Below, piece by piece: positions 40,912-50,900 of a stretch of 64,000 bases of DNA. The notes below the pieces were generated by a model, which ran no database searches, was not told the DNA's origin, and worked only from the letters and a program-made list of their open reading frames with translations. The position numbers and the translations under genes are program-made. The first letter of the stretch is position 1. Each line of letters starts with the position of its first letter. This stretch comes from Cylindrotheca closterium (Eukaryota; Bacillariophyta; Bacillariophyceae; Bacillariales; Bacillariaceae), in the NCBI GenBank assembly GCA_933822405.4, contig CAKOGP040000169.1:23508-87507 (forward strand), given 5' to 3'.

Positions 40912-42876
40912 ATGAGCGAAATTGAGTCATCACAGCGACTTACCGATGTACAAGAACGATTATTGGCACTCCTTCCCATCCCATCTTCCATTATCAGTGT
41001 TCTTGGGAGCTCTGTCATCATATTCATAGCTTTGGATTCTAGGAAGCAGAGGAAGTGGAGCCCATATACTCGACTTCTCATAGGATTGAGCGTCAGTGAT
41101 ATCGTATCAAGCATAAACATGGCATTGGCGTCATTTCTCAGGCCCGTAGATAGCCCGCGGGCAACCTCATTTGCGATTGGCAATGCAACAACATGTTCCA
41201 TATCAGGTTTCATGACAACCGCGGCTCACTCGGGGACATTCTATACGTGCATGCTGAGCTATTACTTCTTGTTCACTGCGAGATTTGGACTGAAGAACTC
41301 CTTCATTGCTCGAAGGATTGAGCCAGTGATGCACTGCATCGCACTTGGCTACCCCATCGTCTCCGCAATAGTAGGCGCCTATTACGATGCGTATGCGGAT
41401 ACTGCTACTTATTTTGGATGCTTCGTAAACTGTCCACCAGGGAAAAACAAGGAAGACTGCATTGCTACAACTTTGGGATGGATCTTCTATGGATGGCCAT
41501 TCCTCTTTGTGCTGGCTTCTTTGATTGTGAACAACCTATTGATTTGGTTCTTAGTACATGGGCACTCAGTGACATTGCGGAAAAAGAGCACTTCTCGTCA
41601 AATTCATGGATCAAGCCACGGATCTTCGGCCGTCAAAAGCAGTTTGGATGTTGATGATTCCTTTCATATCGATAGCATGGGAGTTGAAAATACTGCCCAT
41701 GGCCAGGAAACTACCGCCCCATCATCATCGGACAACGCGAAAAAAGAAAATATGCAAACCCCAGATGCTCCAAAGGACAATCAGCTCAGAAGACTTCAAC
41801 TTGTCAAGTCTCAGGCCTTTTTGTTTGTGGGTAGTTATGCCCTTGCTGCCATGTGGGGAGGATTCATGGCCGTTGGCGAACAACAAGCCGTGACAGAAGA
41901 TGAGGAACTATCCCTTTTGGTAAAAATGTATCCCATCATGGTCCTGAATGCCGTCTTCGCCCCAATGCAAGGGTTCTTCAACATGTTAGTATATGCCCGT
42001 CCCAAATACTTGACAACACGTCACCAATTTCGAGACCAATCTCGTTGGTGGGCGATGAAGCGTGCTATACTCGGAGGTAGGACGTCGAGGAAACCTAAGA
42101 TTCCAAAACGATCCGCACCAGATATGAAGGAGGTTCCCAAGAGCCTATCGGCGAAGGATGGAGTAAAACCAGAAAGTGAGGCTGTGCAAAACAAAACAGT
42201 GTCATTAAAACGTGATGCTCTATCGACCTTGACTGCCAGCCGGGGTGACTTTAGCGACGAGGCGTCATACTATGAAAACCTTAATGATGAAGAAAAGGAT
42301 AGATGGGGAAGCAATCGTCACGACACATGTGCTCCAATGAAGCAAGCGCCACGGTACTACTCCAGCTTACAAGAAAGGGATTCGAGCCTTGGAATCATCA
42401 GCGAAATGACCGAGACGCAGTTTGATCCAATCATTGACCATTCGCATGAAATGAAATTGGAAGGTGACCACAGATTTAGAGCACAACAAGGAGATTCCAT
42501 TCCTGCTTTCTCACGATCTACACCTATCTACAGTCCGTCCACTGTTGATAGTAGATGGAGCCCCAAATCAGTAGAGCAAGGCAAATTACTCGCAAGTGTC
42601 GATTTGATGATGCCACAAAGAGTATCAAGCACTTCAGAAATGCATTGCATCAATGACCAACTGGCAGGGCCATCGATCGATACACCTCTTCAAACTCCCA
42701 TGCGAACCTCAAGTCTTGTGGAACCCAAGTCCGAGATCGATGACGACGAGGCAGATGTATCACTGCAACACTCGCCTCTTCCTCCACCAGCACCACAGGC
42801 TAGCGTACTTGAAGGAACGTCCTCAGATAGAACGTTGCGTCCTCCAGCAAGACGATTGAGCCCCCCTCGACTATAG
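40912..42876 (+). CDS. Seven-transmembrane receptor 5 (GPCR, array member)
   Basis: Single exon, 654 residues. It is almost identical to receptor 2 over the N-terminus and TM1-TM5 (MSEIESSQRLTDVQERLL; TM3 with MTTAAHSGTFYTC and no intron), but its tail is closest to the truncated pseudogene at 34.6-35.3 kb. Outer loop 2 has FGCFVNCPPGKNKEDC. TM7 ends NMLVYARPKY (Ala for Val). Tail motifs are SSLGIISEMTETQFDPIID and the end RPPARRLSPPRL. The patchy similarity suggests gene conversion or recombination between members. It lies between the two copies of the methyltransferase/phosphoesterase duplication. Confidence 0.9.
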   Translation: MSEIESSQRLTDVQERLLALLPIPSSIISVLGSSVIIFIALDSRKQRKWSPYTRLLIGLSVSDIVSSINMALASFLRPVDSPRATSFAIGNATTCSISGFMTTAAHSGTFYTCMLSYYFLFTARFGLKNSFIARRIEPVMHCIALGYPIVSAIVGAYYDAYADTATYFGCFVNCPPGKNKEDCIATTLGWIFYGWPFLFVLASLIVNNLLIWFLVHGHSVTLRKKSTSRQIHGSSHGSSAVKSSLDVDDSFHIDSMGVENTAHGQETTAPSSSDNAKKENMQTPDAPKDNQLRRLQLVKSQAFLFVGSYALAAMWGGFMAVGEQQAVTEDEELSLLVKMYPIMVLNAVFAPMQGFFNMLVYARPKYLTTRHQFRDQSRWWAMKRAILGGRTSRKPKIPKRSAPDMKEVPKSLSAKDGVKPESEAVQNKTVSLKRDALSTLTASRGDFSDEASYYENLNDEEKDRWGSNRHDTCAPMKQAPRYYSSLQERDSSLGIISEMTETQFDPIIDHSHEMKLEGDHRFRAQQGDSIPAFSRSTPIYSPSTVDSRWSPKSVEQGKLLASVDLMMPQRVSSTSEMHCINDQLAGPSIDTPLQTPMRTSSLVEPKSEIDDDEADVSLQHSPLPPPAPQASVLEGTSSDRTLRPPARRLSPPRL

Positions 42877-43095
42877 TGCGACCACCACGGTAGTAACGTA
42901 AACACCTAATAGTCTGGTGATCGATTTTGTTGCTGATCAGTCAGCAGTTGTATTTTCCTCGTACTTTGAAGCTACCGCCATAGTCTCTTCACGGCGCCCA
43001 ATCAAACTTCAGCAATTCATGGGTATGGATTTATCACTACTTTGCATCACAATATAATGTCTGTGCTTCCATAATGTCATGATACTGTTTATGCG

Positions 43096-43223
43096 GGAGC
43101 CACGGAAGCGAGCCTTGGAATAATGATCAGTTCGCTAACCGAGACGCGCAGCTCGAGCCACGCATTCACAGTCCTTCGAACCTCAATGGCAGATGGAATC
43201 CAAAACTACTAGCTAGCAAGGAA
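43096..43223 (+). pseudogene. Receptor tail remnant
   Basis: About 130 bp resembling the tail of receptor 4: the equivalents of GAGCCTTGGAATGATCAG, ACCGAGA-GCAG, CACAGTCCTTC and AGCAGATGGAATCC-GAACTAGCAAGGAAA occur in order, with deletions and frame changes. It passes directly into the methyltransferase fragment. Confidence 0.8.
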
Positions 43224-43973
43224 ATAATAGTCCCAATGATTGGGAGGCCCTTCTACAAGAAGACTTTGGCATTTGCTCTATTGTATTCTACAAAACTATT
43301 AGGAAGACACAATAAATAGTGCCAATGATTGGTCGGTGCTGGATCCCTTTTGTGGAGCGGGAACAATCCCAATCGAGGCAGCCGCCTTGGCACACACTCT
43401 ACCACCATAGGTAGACTCCGAGAGGCACCATTGCGAGGCTTGACGCTCTATGATCCAGACGGATGGAACCGAATGGTAGAGTCTGCAGTTCGAAACAGCA
43501 CCACTGGAGACATGAACGAAGAACTTCAGATTCTCGGTACCGATCGAAACGAAGGAGCCATTGCCATATCCAAACGCAATGCTGCTCGTGCCGGAGTCGA
43601 TCATTTAGTGAAATTTCGACACCAAGCCATTAGTTCGAATCAATGGTTCGAGAATCCTTCACTCGCACCTAGTCGAACACTAGTGGTATGCAATCCTCCC
43701 TTTGGACATCGCATTTCCAAGGACACCAAAAGGAAGAAGGATCCTTCCAGTTCCTCCTTGTTGTCACTCATTCAAACCTTGGGACACAAACTCATGAAGC
43801 TTATTGGCCAATCAGCTGAGGGTAATAGTCGTCGTCAAGTGGCAGTCAACATATTGGGCACCAATCCCAATCTGATCCGTCGATCTGGCATTCCCAATCT
43901 CAAAGTAAGCTTTGCGTCCAAACACGGGGGAATAAATGTGTTTGCCCTTGGTCAGGCATCAAGCGTCACATGA
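43224..43973 (+). pseudogene. 3' fragment of the THUMP methyltransferase gene
   Basis: Near-identical to 38813-39533 of the intact gene, starting at the equivalent of PLREDLA. Two indels disrupt the frame before the catalytic part: extra bases in AAGACACAATAAATAG (~43305) and AT in CCACCATAGGTAG (~43410). The THUMP domain and presequence are missing. The NPPFG part is intact, and the shared 3' end reaches across the stop into the phosphoesterase gene. Confidence 0.92.
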
Positions 43974-43986
43974 GATAAGAGAATAT

Positions 43987-45444
43987 TCAAACTTGGTCAA
44001 TGATTTCACCCGATTCCAGTCGAACCCATGACTTCCACCGTATGCTGTTGCGTTCCTCGTTGTGTGGTTCTCCTCCTTTTTCTCTAGCATCATGAAAGTC
44101 AATTCGTTTCTTTAGCTCGTAGACGCGGGCACCACGTTCCCATTTACCATAACCTCCATATCCTGAATGGCGCCCAAAGCACAAATGAAAAGCACTACTG
44201 AATAAGTGCTCTCGACTAGCCGCCTCATCCATTGTTGTTGTTGCGCTGTTATTGTTGCTATTTTTTTCAGAATGAGAATGATATGGGCAGCAGTAATCAT
44301 TTCCATGATTGTGGCCTACTGCCAAGAACAGATATCGTTTTGCTTCTACCAATGCTTGAACAATGCCAGCATCGGACTCGAGTGGCGCCATGCCATGGTC
44401 ACCGTTCATGCCAGTACACTCGTCGTGCAGTTGTTGCGAATTGGTATGATAGGCATGACTCAGAGTTGGAATATGCTGAAAGGCTACTGCTGGAATGTTG
44501 ATAGTATTGCCTTGCTGCTGCTCATGTAACCATTTCAATTGAGATTCGTCAATGACTTCTGGCAAGGATCCCCCACCACTATCCAACAAGAGAATTTGAG
44601 CTGCCAGTACTGGACCACCTTCGTGATTAAGAATATCCAATACATAGTTGGAAGTGCCAAAGACATGATCTGGTCCAAGCTGAGAGAGGGATAATGGAAA
44701 GCTCTGGTCGATTTCCAACAAGTCTCTGCGGCTATACTTTGGTTCAGGGTTCTGTTTGCCATCAACAGGATCCACAAAACCCAAATCGTCATGATTCCCA
44801 AAAATAGTGGCCCATGGAGTATTGTACTTGGACAAGAACTCACCCAACATTTGATAATAGGCGGTAGCATTCTCCTTGCAATTGTTTCCCGTCAGTTGAT
44901 CCCCCGACAAGACGATCAAATCGGGTTGTTCCAATTTTAGAACACGGTCCAAGACCAACCACGTCTTGCGATCTTGTTCCGGTCCCCAATCCAAGTTTTC
45001 CGCTTCTCCCAAATGAATGTCAGCAATTTGCAATATTTTGAAACAGGCATAATAGTCGTCGTCATCTTCCTTCACTTTGCTGCTGGTTGATTCATTGTTG
45101 TAGTACATCGTCGCCGCCGTCTCGTTGTTATGCTTGCAATTTTGACGAAACTGTAAGGTTGGACGTTGAATAACCCTCGAATTAGCTTTCACGATTCCTT
45201 CTTGGATTCTTCCAATGATCGGCGGGTCCTCTGTTATTGGCAAAGGAGTCTTCGAATAGGAAAACAATAAAGCAACGACCGCAACAATACTTAAAATGAG
45301 GATCAACGCATTGACGAAACCGAAGAGGATTCTTCTCCATAATAAGACTGACGGTCGCGACGATTGATTCTTCAGCTTATTTATTGTATTCGCAGAGCCA
45401 TGATGATTGGTTTCAGATCCATCAGATTCTTCCATTTTAGTCAT
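43987..45444 (-). CDS. Calcineurin-like metallophosphoesterase (purple-acid-phosphatase-type) membrane protein
   Basis: Single exon, 485 residues. A short polar N-terminus is followed by a membrane helix at ~38-62, so the catalytic domain should face the lumen or outside (type II). Metal-ligand motifs of the calcineurin-like family are present in order: DIHLGE (142-147), GDQLTG (181-186), GNHDD (216-220), FQHIP (322-326) and GHNH (377-380). This order and spacing match the PAP14/28/29-type and yeast Dcr2-type phosphoesterases. The substrate may be a phosphoprotein or an organic phosphate. Potential N-glycosylation sites (NETA, NEST, NATA) fit a secretory location. It converges on the methyltransferase fragment with a 13-bp gap. 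Confidence 0.9.
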   Translation of the reverse strand: MTKMEESDGSETNHHGSANTINKLKNQSSRPSVLLWRRILFGFVNALILILSIVAVVALLFSYSKTPLPITEDPPIIGRIQEGIVKANSRVIQRPTLQFRQNCKHNNETAATMYYNNESTSSKVKEDDDDYYACFKILQIADIHLGEAENLDWGPEQDRKTWLVLDRVLKLEQPDLIVLSGDQLTGNNCKENATAYYQMLGEFLSKYNTPWATIFGNHDDLGFVDPVDGKQNPEPKYSRRDLLEIDQSFPLSLSQLGPDHVFGTSNYVLDILNHEGGPVLAAQILLLDSGGGSLPEVIDESQLKWLHEQQQGNTINIPAVAFQHIPTLSHAYHTNSQQLHDECTGMNGDHGMAPLESDAGIVQALVEAKRYLFLAVGHNHGNDYCCPYHSHSEKNSNNNSATTTMDEAASREHLFSSAFHLCFGRHSGYGGYGKWERGARVYELKKRIDFHDAREKGGEPHNEERNSIRWKSWVRLESGEIIDQV

Positions 45445-45704
45445 TTATCCTTGATTCATTCATTCAGCTGCGCCAATGACTAGTAATACTGTTGGCGTTA
45501 ATAGCGATATTAGGTGCGGTGATTCATTCAATATACTGTAGGCACTATATAGCATGCATATCACTACAAACGTATAGGTATATAGTAGAGAGTGCGATGA
45601 TGTTGCATAATGATGTATATTGAATATATATACACGTGTACATACGGTACTGCGTATGCGATAGAAAAAATATTCCAACAGAAATGACTAATGTGACTAA
45701 TGCG

Positions 45705-45736
45705 ACTGCATTTTTGAAATCACTTTTTGTCATTAC
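45705..45736. repeat. 32-bp perfect direct repeat, copy 1
   Basis: Identical to 47726-47757 over 32 bp (starts ACTGCATTTTTGAAATCAC, ends GTCATTAC). The flanks differ immediately on both sides. Confidence 0.95.
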
Positions 45737-46140
45737 AATCAAGAGTACCTGGTACCGGTATACGCAAGGGTGTGAAATTGGAGCATTAATAGCTGTTTAA
45801 AACTCGCATTCTTTCTAGCAATGCGAACAATGAACTCTGTGGCAACAAGGATCCTCCCAGCTCTGTCTTTCTTCGACACAAACCCAAGACTGTAAGATTG
45901 CAAAGGGCAACCATCTCGACCTTTCAACTTATTCTTTTTTATGCACATCGCAAAATTCGTCTGCCCATCATGCGATTGTCCAATCTATCTTTTTTTTATA
46001 TCTAACTTCATTGCGGATATAAATCAATAACGATGCTACTGAAGTTGAACGCCAATCTTAGCGTTGAGGAAAAAACAGAGGCGAGGCGTTGATGCCGTCC
46101 GACGTGCCCTTTTCCTGCACGCTGATTGGTAGAATCCTCC

Positions 46141-46260
46141 GTTGCGTACAGACCAAGCGCCGTTACGTACAGATCAAAGCCGTTACGTACAGATCAAAAA
46201 TTTGGCGTACAGATCAAAAATTTGGCGTACATTTCAAAACCGTTACGTACAGATCAAAAC
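46141..46260. repeat. 20-bp tandem repeat, six units
   Basis: Six head-to-tail units of exactly 20 bp. The consensus is CGTTACGTACAGATCAAAAC; units 3 and 4 start TTTGGCGTAC, and unit 1 is the most divergent. The period is not a multiple of three, so all three frames stay open by chance and the ORFs across it are not credible genes. Confidence 0.92.
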
Positions 46261-47725
46261 CCAACCCTGTTACGACACGTACTCGACACGCGCGGGCGGG
46301 GAGCAGTTTATACTAGATCCCCCGGGGAGAAAAGAAGGGGAGAGAGGAAGAATACGAGAGAGGACGAATAATATATAAGAAGGAAAGAAAAGAAGAAGAG
46401 AGAAGAAAAGAAGAAGAGAAAGGAATAGAATTTCAATGAAGGGGCTCTACAACACAGTGCTGGTTTCATGCATGGCGTCGCAAGATGACATATGCTATGA
46501 TCGTAACGTTAGCCAGGACTTAGACGGATTTAGAACGAGGTAACAATCCATGAATGTTTGATGTGATAATCGATGCGTCTGGCTGAACCGGCTGCAGCTA
46601 GTATTGAAATGATGTCCAAGCACCTCTAAGCCAATAACAATATCTACTATGCCTGCATATCGCAGATCAAATCGAAACTCGGAGGCTCATCGCACTTCAA
46701 GATCGGAAGCATGAAAGTGATGTCAGTGTAAAGACGCGGCAGCCCGATCTTATTTTTATATTGTGTCGACAACAAACCATTTGGAAGCAAGGTGAATGAA
46801 TCAAATCATGAAATACTGCTCGACTCTAGCAGCTGATACTATTGCTACGATACTATATTGAAACGCTTACTTATGCGAGGCTTGCGAGAACCAGCCAGTA
46901 TTGGATTCGATAAATAATCGGCGGTGTGTGCTCAATGAACTCAACATTTTGGGAACCAAGCAAGATGAGTAAGGGCCACCACAAAGCCCAATTTCATCAC
47001 AAAGGGAGTAAATACAACAATCAACCGGTTTTGAATAAGATTCACAGGCGAAAACATAGACAGAAACCTTTCATGGTTCCTTGTTATTGGCCAAAGCCGC
47101 GATAGGAAAGTCTGTTACAGTATATAGTCATAGATTATGCTTTCAGATTTGGGTATTGTATATTCTACTCTGACGGCAATACAATCAACCTTTTTGCACC
47201 CCTTTGAGACAATGACTTGATTCCAACAGTGAAGAGACTACTATGACCCACTATACTAACACCTATTTATACCATCCTTGTTTATACCGGTATCAGCAGT
47301 TGATTTCAATCTGCCATCAGAGAAGTCTGAGCGACACTCGACAAAACATAGTAGTACAATATCTGCAAGATTGTAAAATAAGTTTCTATCGTTGCATCTA
47401 TCTATTACCTCATGTAGTACCAGTCAATGTCAGTTGCCAAGAACCTACCATCCCATTCTTCAGGGCAGCTAGAAGTGATCCTAGAGGGGATCTAATACAG
47501 CGCTTCCTCATGATCGAAAGCTAAGGTGGGTCCTTGAGACAAGGTGTTTAGTCGTTTGATAAGACAAAGAGAAACTGCTAGGGCCGTATGGAGCTTGGAC
47601 CTAGCACCCCCCCCCTAACATCGCATGTGAAGTCTGTGGAGAGGAGTTAGTGGTCGAATCCATCATTAGTGATATAGAGAGCTGTGACTGGCTCATACCA
47701 CTAATAATAGACTCATCTTTAGTGA

Positions 47726-47757
47726 ACTGCATTTTTGAAATCACTTTTTGTCATTAC
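47726..47757. repeat. 32-bp perfect direct repeat, copy 2
   Basis: Second copy of the repeat at 45705-45736; the two enclose 1989 bp. Confidence 0.95.
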
Positions 47758-47917
47758 GCAGTATGTGACTATTATACCGGTAATCCTATAGTACTTGGAA
47801 GATTGTATCTTCATTTCAAGTCTTGAAGGTCGTGACGAGCAAACCACTGGCATGTATATATCTACCTTGGACGTTTTGTATCATACTAGTCCTACAATAC
47901 GTCTTTTTTTTAAAATT

Positions 47918-50900
47918 TTATATGTCATTGGACCTTTCACGTTTGACAGTAGATGTACCACTGGATTTCGAAGTGGATGGCTGTGGCTTGATTTCATCCT
48001 CCTCGTCATCCGAATCATCAACACTCATCACGGAATGGTCCGACTGACTTCTTTGCGCTGGTTTGGATGCAATGGAACTGGATTCTGGGAGTTCAGATGC
48101 TGAATCATCCTCCAATTCAATTGGTTCCTCGCTCTTTACCGCCGGCTTCTTAAATTCTTCCACAGCAAGGTCCGAATCGGTTTCATAGTCCAACTCCACA
48201 TCGTTCGATGGATAAAACTTTCCCTTGTTTACGCGGCCGTCTCTGGAATAAGAGTCCACTTTCTTGCGATATTTCTTGCTTCGCTTGCCTTGCTTGGAAG
48301 ATGGTGACCCTGGTGACAAGGGCTCTTTGTCACCGTCATCGGACTTTTCGTCGTCATCATTAATGGTGATTGTCAGTGATGGTTTCACTGCGGATGAGGA
48401 TTCTCGTGTTCGAGGACTAGTGTGCTTCCTGTCAAGTTTGCGATATTTCGTCTTGGTCTCTTGAACATAGTCCTCATCCTCCGAAGCGTTGTCCACACTA
48501 CTTTCATCGTCGCCCTCATTCTCCTCTTTGGTCGGCTTTCGAGCAGCCGATTTGCCTTGTCTTGATCGAGGACTAATGCGCATCCTTCTTTGTTTTGTCT
48601 TGGGTTCGTCTTCGACAAAATCATCATCTTCCGAAGGGTCGTCCAGACTGTTGTCATTGTCGTCATAATCGTTAGCAGGTGGGTTCTGAGCAACAATCAG
48701 CACCTCTCGATTTGTATTTCGTTTGGTCGGACTATCCAAGTCTTTGGAATCATCCCACAAAAGATCATTTCCCATACCCATCTCTTCGTCGTCCTCTTCG
48801 TCATTGGTTGGTGCCTGGCGCAAAAAGTCCAATTGCACCACTTGACCAAATTGACCGGCATGGATATTGTCATTATCGTCGTCAAAAGTATTGCTGACGG
48901 CGGCATCTGGAATGGCGGCTGGTTTTCGATCGTCACCATCGTCATCCTCTTCGTCATCAAGTCCATCATTCTCGTCTTCACTGGTTATGGTGACAATATC
49001 ATGGTTTTCTTCTTGATGAATCGGTAGTGCGGCAACGTCATTCTCGTTCTCGACATTGGGATCATCTACATTTCCGTGGACCACTTCTTCTTCTTCTTCT
49101 TCTTCTACCTCCATATCATTGCTTGCTTCAGCTGCTACTTCTTCATAACTCGTAGCCGCCATGGTCTTCTCTACTCCAACCGAATCCAAGAACTCAACAA
49201 TCTTGGCCAGAGTCGAATTCATATTGACAAAGAGTGACACAGAGTCGATACGGAAGCACTTCCACCCAACGCGCTCAATGGCCTTTTGTTGATTATAGCT
49301 AGTCTGCCAATCTTGACTGCACAACTCTTCACCGTCAACAATAAGGGCTGCACGATTCTTCTTGCCTTCGACGCATAAACCATTCTTCCAAACAATACCC
49401 ATGTCAGTAATTGCATATCCGTTATCTTGCAATAGCTTCTTGAGAATTGCTGTCCCCTTGCGCTTCTCCTTTTGAAATGATGAATCAGCTCCATCTTCAT
49501 CTTCAGAGTCTTCTGGCTGTTGTTGCAGGAAGAACTCAATGGTTGGAACCTTGACATCTTCCAAGCTCGAAATGTGTCCGATGTCAATACTCCGGACCAA
49601 GACGCAACGGTCTCGAGCTCGCGACATTGCAACATTGGCTCGTTGAAAGTGCATCAATTGGCTCTGCGTAGGAACGCTACCTGGAGAACAAACCATGCTC
49701 AGAAATACAATGTCTCGCTCTGCCCCTTGAAAGGTTGGTGGATCTCCAATCAGAACATGGTGACGAGCCATCTTTTCGGGACCAATCGCATCCAAGAGCC
49801 TCCCTCGGATCAATCTGCTTTGTTCGTCTCCAATCAAGGATATCACACCGATGCTACGTGGTTTAACTTCACTTCCCGGTAGGTTGATAGATTCTTGAAT
49901 CAATTCGATAATCTTGTCGGCTTCGACTTCGTTGATCTTGCCAGTTTTCTTGCCATTGACTCGGACATCCATGATTGATGGGGTCATGCGCTCATGCTGA
50001 GATGGCAGTCTCAAGGGAACTAGACGGCCATCATAAAATTGTTGGTTGCTAAAGTCAATAATTTCAGGAGAGCATCGGAAATGTTCGCTGAGAACCACCT
50101 GAATAAATAAATGAAAGAGGGAGGCGCTAGGTGAGAGAGAGACTGACACCTCTTGGACAAATTAAAAACAGTATAGTAGCAACTTACTCGTCCACGTGGA
50201 AAGGCTTGAGCGCAAAGATCAAAGAAACTTTGTCCCGGCATCAAGGAACGTTCAAAAGGAGACTCGGGAAGAGACGCTCGCAGAGCCTCCATACTTCCTT
50301 CCGAAACAAATGCTTCCGTTGGACTGACTTGTTTTCCATCACCAACAATGAGCCATTGCTTTCCCCTCAACATTCCAGGAAGAACAGTAATGTCACTTTG
50401 GGATGCCTCGTCGATAATGACAAGGTCAAACAAACATTCTGCTGGCAGGTAGTCACTAATCTGACTGGTGGTCAGAATCCAACAAGGAATGAATCTGCAA
50501 CACTTGTCAAAGGCATCCAGATATTCCTGACGACGCCGACGTTGACGTTGTGTCATCTTGGACTGCTTGGCAGTTTTTCCAAACTTGCTGGCTCCTGCAA
50601 TTTGTGCAAAGCGAATCAACGCACTTTCGGCATCTGGAGAAAATGATTTACTCAACTCCGCAACGACTGCAGTATCGACCAATTCTTCCGCTTGGCGTCG
50701 GATTTGTGACTGGAGTCTTCCTCTTTGAAAATCGAGGGATCTGCATTGAGTTGCCTTTTGTACTTCCGCAGCAAGACTGAGAGATGCCTCCAGTTGCTTC
50801 ATATCCAATGCCATTTGAATCACCTTGATGCAAGTCGACACTTTCTTGGTCTTGGCGAAATCAAAGGACGGCCAACCATGCTTCTTAACTCGATAGTCCC

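Larger units (their letters stand above)
45445..47917. other. Gene-poor region bounded by a 32-bp direct repeat
   Basis: About 2.5 kb without a supported gene. It contains the direct repeat and tandem repeat listed separately, a purine-rich tract at ~46320-46435, and three TACCGGTA sites (45753, 47285, 47775). The purine-rich tract after an AGCAGTTTATA element could be a remnant of a long terminal repeat, but I cannot support that. Confidence 0.5.

Noticed and set aside
46126..46378. Overlapping + strand ORFs over the 20-bp repeats
   Set aside because: A 20-bp period keeps several frames open by chance; no domain or conserved composition.
46320..47530. Possible solo LTR or LTR-retrotransposon remnant
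   Set aside because: No paired LTRs, TG...CA ends, primer-binding site or polymerase sequence could be identified by eye.
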